64,000 nucleotides of DNA from JBBROS01 sp965260995 (lineage in GTDB: Bacteria; Pseudomonadota; Alphaproteobacteria; Acetobacterales; Acetobacteraceae): NCBI GenBank assembly GCA_965260995.1, contig CBDHCD010000002.1, positions 186,001 through 250,000 on the forward strand, given 5' to 3'. The translations under genes were made by a program, and so were the position numbers. Below the pieces are notes generated by a model, which made no database searches, was not told the DNA's origin, and saw only the letters and a list, made by a program, of their open reading frames with translations. This document shows, one piece after another, positions 58,556 to 64,000 of this stretch; the first letter of the stretch is position 1; the number at the start of each line of letters is the position of its first letter.

Positions 58556-59401
58556 ATGTCCGACGTCTCGTCCTCGCCGCCGGGCGGCACCGTGATGCGC
58601 GGGCGGCGCGGCCTCGTCATGGGCGTCGCCAACGACCGCTCCCTCGGCTGGGCCATCGCCAGCGCCTGCGCGGCCCAGGGCGCCGACCTCGCCTTCACCT
58701 ACCAGGGCGAAGCTTTCGGCAAGCGCGTCCGCCCGCTCGCCGAGAGCGTCGGCAGCGATCTCGTCGTGTCCTGCGACGTGTCCGACGACGCCAGCGTCGA
58801 CGCCGCCTTCGCCGAGATCGGGAAGCGTTGGGACAGCCTCGACTTTCTCGTCCACGCCATCGGCTGGGCCGACAAGGCCTACCTGCGCGGCAAGTACATC
58901 GAGACCCCGCGCGAGGCCTTCCGCGCGGCGATGGACATCTCGTGCTACTCCTTCACCGCCGTCGCCCAGCGCGCCGCGCCGATGATGCGCCCCGGCGGCG
59001 CCATGCTAACCCTCACTTACCTCGGCGCCGAGCGCGTCATGCCCCACTACAATGTGATGGGCGTCGCCAAGGCGGCCTTGGAAAGCTCCGTCCGCTACCT
59101 CGCCGCCGACCTCGGCGGCCAGGGGATCAGGGTCAACGCCCTGTCCGCCGGGCCGATGAAAACGCTTGCTGCCAACGGCATAGGCGACTTCCGCTATATC
59201 CTGCGCTGGAACGAGTACAACGCCCCCCTGGAGCGCAACACCAGCATGGCCGACGTCGGCGGCGCCGGCCTTTACCTCGTCAGCCCGCTCTCCTCCGGCG
59301 TCACCGGGGAGGTTCTCCACGTCGATAGCGGCTATCATATCGTGGGAATGAAGAACCCCGCCGCCCCCGACATCAACGTCGCCACCGAGGACAGCGCCTG
59401 A
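58556..59401 (+). CDS. fabI: enoyl-[acyl-carrier-protein] reductase FabI
   Basis: NADH-dependent enoyl-ACP reductase, last step of each fatty-acid elongation cycle and the triclosan target. The 281-residue protein has the Rossmann start GLVMGVANDRSLGWAIA and the catalytic YxxxxxxK pair at Y165 and K172 (PHYNVMGVAKAALE), with Y155 (TLTYLGAE). The ending GSAGPMKTLAA-type loop (LSAGPMKTLAANGI) and HVDSGYHIVGM are typical. The ATG at 58556 follows GCGAGG. It precedes aroC. Confidence 0.95.
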   Translation: MSDVSSSPPGGTVMRGRRGLVMGVANDRSLGWAIASACAAQGADLAFTYQGEAFGKRVRPLAESVGSDLVVSCDVSDDASVDAAFAEIGKRWDSLDFLVHAIGWADKAYLRGKYIETPREAFRAAMDISCYSFTAVAQRAAPMMRPGGAMLTLTYLGAERVMPHYNVMGVAKAALESSVRYLAADLGGQGIRVNALSAGPMKTLAANGIGDFRYILRWNEYNAPLERNTSMADVGGAGLYLVSPLSSGVTGEVLHVDSGYHIVGMKNPAAPDINVATEDSA

Positions 59402-59421
59402 ATGCCCGCGCCCGCCGCCCC

Positions 59422-60525
59422 ATGAGCCACAACAGCTTCGGCCACCTGTTCCGCGTCACCACCTGGGGCGAGAGCCACGGCCCGGCCATCGGCTGCGTCA
59501 TCGACGGCTGCCCGCCCCGCCTGCCCTTGACCGAGGCCGATATCCAGCCCTGGCTCGACCGCCGCCGCCCCGGCCAGTCGAAGTTCACCACCCAGCGCCA
59601 GGAGCCCGACCAGGTCCGCATCCTGTCCGGCACCGTCGACGGCCTCACGACCGGCACCCCGATCGCCCTCGAGATCCAGAACACCGACCAGCGCAGCCGC
59701 GACTACGGCGCCATCGCCGAGCAGTTCCGCCCCGGCCACGCCGACCTCGCCTACGAGCTGAAATACGGCATCCGCGACCATCGCGGCGGCGGCCGCAGCT
59801 CCGCCCGCGAAACCGCGACCCGCGTCGCCGCCGGCGCCGTCGCGCGCCTCGTGCTCGGCGCCCGCACCCAGGTTCGCGGCGCGCTCGTCCAGGTCGGCGC
59901 GCACCGGGTCGACCGCGAGCGCTGGGACTGGGACGAGGTCGGCCAGAACCCGTTCTTCTGCCCCGACCCGGTCGCCGCCGCCGAATGGGAAAGCTTGCTC
60001 GCCGATGTCCGCAAGCAGGGTTCCAGCATCGGCGCGGTGATCGAGGTCGTCGCCGACGGCGTGCCGCCCGGCCTCGGCGCGCCCATCTACGGCAAGCTCG
60101 ACGCCGACGTGGCCGCCGCCCTGATGGGGATCAACGCCGTCAAGGGCGTCGAGATCGGCGACGGCTTCGAGGCCGCCGCCCTGCGCGGCGAGGAGAACGC
60201 CGACGAGATGCGCATGAAGGACGGCGAGGTCCAGTTCCTCGCCAACCACGCCGGCGGCGTCCTGGGCGGCATCAGCACCGGCCAGCCGCTCATCGCCCGC
60301 TTCGCCGTCAAGCCGACCAGCTCGATCCTCGTCTCCCGCCAGGCGATCGACCGCCGCGGCGGCGAAGTGGACATCGTGACCAAGGGCCGTCATGATCCCT
60401 GCGTCGGCATCCGTGCCGTTCCTGTCGGGGAGGCGATGGTCGCCTGCGTACTTGCCGATCACCTGTTGCGTCAGCGCGCGCAGAACCCCGAGGCGCCGCT
60501 CAATGCGCGCCTGCCCAGGGGATAG
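59422..60525 (+). CDS. aroC: chorismate synthase
   Basis: FMN-dependent enzyme of 367 residues that converts EPSP to chorismate, the last shikimate step. Signatures are GESHGPAIGCVIDGCPP, RPGHADLAYELKYGIRDHRGGGRSSARET and the C-terminal GRHDPCVGIRAVPVGEAM. It begins 20 bases after fabI and is followed by the unrecognised gene after 6 bases, so the three may form one operon. Confidence 0.97.
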   Translation: MSHNSFGHLFRVTTWGESHGPAIGCVIDGCPPRLPLTEADIQPWLDRRRPGQSKFTTQRQEPDQVRILSGTVDGLTTGTPIALEIQNTDQRSRDYGAIAEQFRPGHADLAYELKYGIRDHRGGGRSSARETATRVAAGAVARLVLGARTQVRGALVQVGAHRVDRERWDWDEVGQNPFFCPDPVAAAEWESLLADVRKQGSSIGAVIEVVADGVPPGLGAPIYGKLDADVAAALMGINAVKGVEIGDGFEAAALRGEENADEMRMKDGEVQFLANHAGGVLGGISTGQPLIARFAVKPTSSILVSRQAIDRRGGEVDIVTKGRHDPCVGIRAVPVGEAMVACVLADHLLRQRAQNPEAPLNARLPRG

Positions 60526-60531
60526 CCGCGC

Positions 60532-61737
60532 GTGCAGCCGGCCGCTGCCATGATTGATACGGCACCGATCAACGCCTTCGTCGCGGCCTGCGGCGAACGG
60601 GCCTGGAACGCCCGCGTCGCCGCTCTGCAAGACGCCGGCGCGAAGCAGACCCACGCCGCCCGGCAGTTGCTGCAGCACCACTGCATCGAGCTTACCCTCG
60701 AACGCCTCCGCGCCCGCCCGCTCGCGCGCCCGCCAAGCGCCGCCGAGCGGCACATCGCGAGTTACGCCGCCCAGGCTGTCGAGGTGCTCGCCGGCTTGAC
60801 GCCCTCGGGCCGCGACCGCTTGCTCGCCCGTTTCGCCACTGCCCTCGCCGGTGCCGGCACCCTGGTCGCGCCGTTCCACCTGCTGCGCACTGCCGCCATG
60901 CAGCGCCAACGCGGATTCGCCGTCCGTTTCGCCGGCTTCGACGACGATGCTCCGTTCGACCTCCTAATCGAACGCGACGGGGTCCAGGCCGAAGTCGCCT
61001 GCGACATCGTCTCCGCCGAGGACGGGCGCGGCGTCCACCGCGGCGCGTGGTTCCGCTTCGTCGACCGGGTCGATCCCGAGTTGCAGACGTGGCTGCGCGC
61101 CCACCCTGGCCGTTATCTCCTCAAGATGACCCTGCCCAACGGCCTGCGCGCCCCAGCCGACGCCGACCTCCTCGCCACCTTGCACACCCGCATCACTCAG
61201 ATGCTGCGATCCGAGCGCCGCTCCGATGGCGACGGGGCGGCGGTCCTCCGCCTCGACCCGCTGATGCTGGCCGCCGCCCAGGCCGATGAACTCGGCCTGA
61301 TGCCCCGCCTGCGCCAGGAGTTCGGCCCCGAAGCCCACTTTTCCGTCACCGCGGCCGGCGGCGGCGTCTTCGTCATGGCCGCCCGCGCCGGGCAGGAGAA
61401 CGATGTCGCCTGCGCCATCCGCCGCAGCCTCGACGTCCTCGCCCCGGCGCGCCTGACCGGCGCCCGCCCCGGCATCCTCGCCATCTTCATCGAGGACACC
61501 GACCGCGCCGAATGGCGTCTGCTGCGCGACCGTCTCGAGCTTGAGGGCGAGGCCCGCCAGTTCATGACGCACCCCGAGGCCCGCAACGTCGTCGCCATCA
61601 CCTGCACTTCCCGGCTCGAGCTGTTCGGCCTTCCCGAGCCCGACGCCGCGCCGGAAGGCGAGTTGCGTTTCCGCAACCCGGCCCACCCCGCCGCCAAGGC
61701 CCCGGCGCTGGCCCCGGCGGTGCTGTCGTCGGTCTAG
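60532..61737 (+). CDS. unrecognised 401-residue protein following aroC
   Basis: A 401-residue soluble protein of no family that I can name. The N-terminal third is helical. A central segment (about 140-180) reads FDDDAPFDLLIERDGVQAEVACDIVSAEDGRGVHRGAWFRFVDRV, with D/E..xEVxC spacing faintly like a PD-(D/E)XK nuclease core, though this is weak. The rest is alternating beta/alpha with FVMAARAGQENDVACAIRRSL and ILAIFIEDTDRAEWRLLRDRLELEGEA. The start is GTG at 60532 or ATG at 60550. Its position after aroC, 6 bases away, suggests co-transcription. Confidence 0.75.
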   Translation: MQPAAAMIDTAPINAFVAACGERAWNARVAALQDAGAKQTHAARQLLQHHCIELTLERLRARPLARPPSAAERHIASYAAQAVEVLAGLTPSGRDRLLARFATALAGAGTLVAPFHLLRTAAMQRQRGFAVRFAGFDDDAPFDLLIERDGVQAEVACDIVSAEDGRGVHRGAWFRFVDRVDPELQTWLRAHPGRYLLKMTLPNGLRAPADADLLATLHTRITQMLRSERRSDGDGAAVLRLDPLMLAAAQADELGLMPRLRQEFGPEAHFSVTAAGGGVFVMAARAGQENDVACAIRRSLDVLAPARLTGARPGILAIFIEDTDRAEWRLLRDRLELEGEARQFMTHPEARNVVAITCTSRLELFGLPEPDAAPEGELRFRNPAHPAAKAPALAPAVLSSV

Positions 61738-61766
61738 CGCCCGCACTCCCGCCCCGGGCACCCACA

Positions 61767-62666
61767 TTGACGAAGCGCCGTGTCCTGGTCACCGGCGCGA
61801 CCGGCTTCATCGGCGCTCACGCCCTCGCGCCATTGCGCCGCCGCGGCTTCGAGATCCATACCCTCGGCCGCAGCACGCCTCGCCACCTCGTCGCCCGGCA
61901 CCACCCCGGCGACCTGTTCGACCGTGAGGCCATGGCCCGCGCCGTCGAGGCCGCCCAAGCCACCCACCTGCTGCACCTCGCCTGGTCGGTCGAGCCCGGC
62001 CAGTACTGGCGCTCCGCCCGCAACCTGGACTGGGTGGCGGCCAGCCTCGCCCTCGCGCGCGCCTTCGCTTTGTCCGGCGGCCAGCGCCTGGTCGCCGCCG
62101 GCACCTGCGCCGAATATCGCTGGGGCGACCCGGTCCTCCACGAGCACCGGACGCCCTGCGACCCGGCCACCCTTTACGGCGCTTGCAAGGACGCGCTCCG
62201 CCGCGTGCTGGTCCCCTTCGGGCAGTCCGCCGGCCTCTCCGTCGGCTGGGGCCGCGTCTTCTACCTGTTCGGCCCCGGCGAGCCGCCTGGCCGCCTGGTC
62301 GGCGACGCCCTCCGCGCCCTCCGCGCCGGCGAGACCTTCGCGACCACGCACGGTCGCCAGCGAAGGGACTTCCTCCACGTCGCCGACGTGGCCGAGGCCT
62401 TCGCCGCCCTCATCGACTCCGCCGCGCAAGGCCCGGTCAACATCGGCAGCGGCGCGGCCGTCCCGGTGCGGCAGGTGATCGAGTGCCTCGCCCGCCGGCT
62501 GGGTGCCGAGGCCCGCGTCGCCTTCGGCGCCCGCCCGCTCTCGCCCGACGAGCCGGACACGATCGAGGCCGCCGTCGACCGCCTGCGCGACGAGGTCGGC
62601 TTCCGCCCCCGCTTCGGCCTCGCGGCCGGCCTCGCCGACACCGCCGGGTCGGCTTCTCCTTCTTGA
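61767..62666 (+). CDS. NAD-dependent epimerase/dehydratase (extended SDR)
   Basis: A 299-residue extended short-chain dehydrogenase. The Rossmann motif GATGFIGA (10-17), AGTCAEY for the Ser/Thr position and the catalytic YGACK (YxxxK) are present. The usual activity is NAD-dependent conversion of a nucleotide sugar; the substrate is not known. The start is TTG at 61767 because no ATG gives a full N-terminus. It is shorter than GalE by about 40 residues. Confidence 0.88.
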   Translation: MTKRRVLVTGATGFIGAHALAPLRRRGFEIHTLGRSTPRHLVARHHPGDLFDREAMARAVEAAQATHLLHLAWSVEPGQYWRSARNLDWVAASLALARAFALSGGQRLVAAGTCAEYRWGDPVLHEHRTPCDPATLYGACKDALRRVLVPFGQSAGLSVGWGRVFYLFGPGEPPGRLVGDALRALRAGETFATTHGRQRRDFLHVADVAEAFAALIDSAAQGPVNIGSGAAVPVRQVIECLARRLGAEARVAFGARPLSPDEPDTIEAAVDRLRDEVGFRPRFGLAAGLADTAGSASPS

Positions 62667-62726
62667 CCCGTCGAACCCGTCGCCCGGTCCGGCGTTGTGC
62701 CGCCGGATCAGGAAGGGAGATGGGAC

Positions 62727-62936
62727 ATGGCCTCGCTGCCGAGCAAGGGCGACAAGGTGAAGTGGGACACCTCGCAAGGCGAGACCCACGGCAAGGTCGA
62801 GAAGGTGGTGACCAGCACGACCAAGGTGAAAGGCCACACCGCCAAGGCGACGAAGGACGACCCTCAGGTGATGGTCAAGAGCGACAAGTCCGGCAAGAAG
62901 GCCGTACACAAGCCGGAGGAGCTGAAGAAGGGCTGA
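62727..62936 (+). CDS. DUF2945 (hypervirulence-associated TUDOR-domain) family protein
   Basis: A 69-residue basic protein with the DUF2945 pattern KGDKVKWDTSQGETHGKVEKVVT, followed by KATKDDPQVMVKSDKSGKKAVHKPEEL. The SH3-like fold is presumed to bind nucleic acid or protein. The ATG at 62727 has the excellent ribosome binding site AGGAAGGGAG. Function unknown. Confidence 0.85.
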   Translation: MASLPSKGDKVKWDTSQGETHGKVEKVVTSTTKVKGHTAKATKDDPQVMVKSDKSGKKAVHKPEELKKG

Positions 62937-62947
62937 CCGCACCCGGC

Positions 62948-64000
62948 TCAAGGCCGCCGCGCCAGCGCTGCGACCGATGCCGCCACCCCGCGCCAGTCCC
63001 CGTGCAGCAGCCCGATCATCGCCGCGAACTGGCGCGCGTCGTCCGGGCCGTCGGGGCGCAGGTGCGGCCGGAACCGTCCGGACCGGACGCTCACGGTCTT
63101 CGCCGCCGTCATCGCCAGCAGTCCCTCGCCCCCGCGCGTCCGCCCGAAGCCGCTCCGCCCCGCGCCCCCGAACGGCAACCGGGGGTCCGCCGTCGGCACG
63201 ATCAGGTCATTGACGCACACCGACCCGGCCCGCACCCGCCCCGTCACCGCGCGCGCCGCCGTTCCCGGCCCGAACACGCTGGCTCCGAGCCGGTAAGGGC
63301 AGGCCAGGTCGAGCCGCAGCGCCTCCTCGACGTCCGCGACCGGCACCAGCGCCAGCCACGGCGCGAACACGTCCTGTTTCAACAACGCCATTTCGGCCCG
63401 GGCCTCCGCCAGCACTGCCGGCCGGTTCCGCCCGGCGTGGTGCAGCCGCGCCCCGGCCGCCACCGCCTCGGCCAGCAGCCTTTCGAGCCGCTCCGCCACC
63501 GCCGCCGGGACCGTCGCGTCCGCGATGCCCGGCAGCAGCGGCGCCAGCCGCCCTTCCAACGCTTCCGCCATCTCGCGCGGCACGAACACCCGCCGCGGCG
63601 CGATGCACGTCGCCCCCCCGTTCAATCGCAGCCCGTAGGCCAGGCACCGCGCCACGAGCTCCAGGTCGGCCCCCGGCAACACGAACACGGCGTCCGACCC
63701 CGACAGCTCCATCGTCGTCGGCGTCAGCCGCGCAGCCGCCGCTTCCAGCACGCGCACGCCCGTCTCCGCCGATCCTGTCAGCACGATCTTGTCGAACCCG
63801 GCCGCGACCGCCGCCGGCCCGTCCTCCTCGCCGAGCACCGTCAGCACCCCGTCCGGCAGCCCGGCCTCCCGCATCGCCGCCGCGAAGGCGGCCGCGGCGG
63901 CTACCCCGCCTGCCGCCGGTTTCCACGCCGCCGCGTTGCCCGCCGCCAGCGCCTGCAGCGCCTGCGCCCCCGGCAGGAACAACGGGTAATTTCCGGGTCC
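62948..64000 (-). CDS. aldehyde dehydrogenase family protein (5' end outside window)
   Basis: The C-terminal 350 residues of an NAD(P)-dependent aldehyde dehydrogenase; the gene continues beyond base 64000. Visible: GPGNYPLFLPG, the nucleotide-binding KIVLTGSAETG, the catalytic-Glu region TTMELSGSDAVFVLPGA and the Cys in NGGATCIAPRRVFV, then PFGGAGRSGFGRTRGGEGL. The usual ELGG is ELSG and the usual GQxC is GATC, so it belongs to a divergent branch (possibly acylating or NADP-type). Converges on the DUF2945 gene 11 bases downstream. Confidence 0.9.
   Translation of the reverse strand, partial: GPGNYPLFLPGAQALQALAAGNAAAWKPAAGGVAAAAAFAAAMREAGLPDGVLTVLGEEDGPAAVAAGFDKIVLTGSAETGVRVLEAAAARLTPTTMELSGSDAVFVLPGADLELVARCLAYGLRLNGGATCIAPRRVFVPREMAEALEGRLAPLLPGIADATVPAAVAERLERLLAEAVAAGARLHHAGRNRPAVLAEARAEMALLKQDVFAPWLALVPVADVEEALRLDLACPYRLGASVFGPGTAARAVTGRVRAGSVCVNDLIVPTADPRLPFGGAGRSGFGRTRGGEGLLAMTAAKTVSVRSGRFRPHLRPDGPDDARQFAAMIGLLHGDWRGVAASVAALARRP

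Overview
The window is a stretch of GC-rich chromosome from an alphaproteobacterium, most probably Acetobacteraceae or a close relative in Rhodospirillales. The evidence is gene content: a DUF3126 protein, a usg-family protein, class I lysyl-tRNA synthetase, type-2 CtaA, FabI, and hrcA with grpE, dnaK and dnaJ next to rph and rdgB. I saw no rRNA, tRNA, CRISPR array or prophage. The family assignment is inference.

Layout. 1-11.6 kb: housekeeping and heat-shock block: nhaA end, a secreted Pro/Arg-rich protein, rdgB, rph, a Gfo/Idh/MocA oxidoreductase overlapping hrcA, a choline-binding protein, hemW, grpE, dnaK, dnaJ and a DUF3126 gene. 11.7-14 kb: a repetitive lipoprotein, dispersed palindromic repeats and a decayed IS701-family element with intact ends. 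13.9-25.3 kb: one long minus-strand catabolic/transport cluster with two amidohydrolases, a D-carbamoylase-like nitrilase, a flavin reductase, a peptide-type ABC importer lacking ATPases and a complete polar-amino-acid-type ABC importer. 25.7-31.8 kb: a Tat-exported PhoD-like phosphatase, glgX, a MaoC protein and two tandem lipoprotein paralogues. 31.8-38.3 kb: an MprF-like membrane protein overlapping class I lysS, then a DinG-type Fe-S helicase. 38.3-42.8 kb: TerB-like protein, a glycine-rich stress-type protein, two cold-shock genes, groESL with two CIRCE operators, and usg. 42.8-54.4 kb: TVP38 protein, glycosyltransferase, ctaA, tldD, an SGNH hydrolase, an orphan UgpC/MalK-type ATPase, a large BTAD/TPR regulator, gshA, ubiA and an ETFB-type lysine methyltransferase. 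54.4-64 kb: small proteins, a UspA protein, an APH/ATPase fusion, pdxH, fabI, aroC, an unrecognised 401-aa protein, an epimerase, a DUF2945 protein and the end of an aldehyde dehydrogenase gene.

How it works together. The window holds both halves of a heat-shock circuit: the repressor HrcA (3.8 kb) and two perfectly spaced CIRCE inverted repeats on a good sigma-70 promoter of groESL (42.4 kb). The 13.9-25.3 kb cluster looks like uptake plus hydrolysis of a nitrogen-containing compound, but its substrate cannot be read from sequence.

Novelty candidates: roughly 105-bp palindromic repeats whose terminal CTAG supplies the stop codon of adjacent genes (one then hit by the IS701 element at that same CTAG); the lysS/MprF-like overlap with an apparently truncated synthase domain; and a plus-strand G/C asymmetry that flips across the window, with one gene (48.1-49.2 kb) going against its surroundings.
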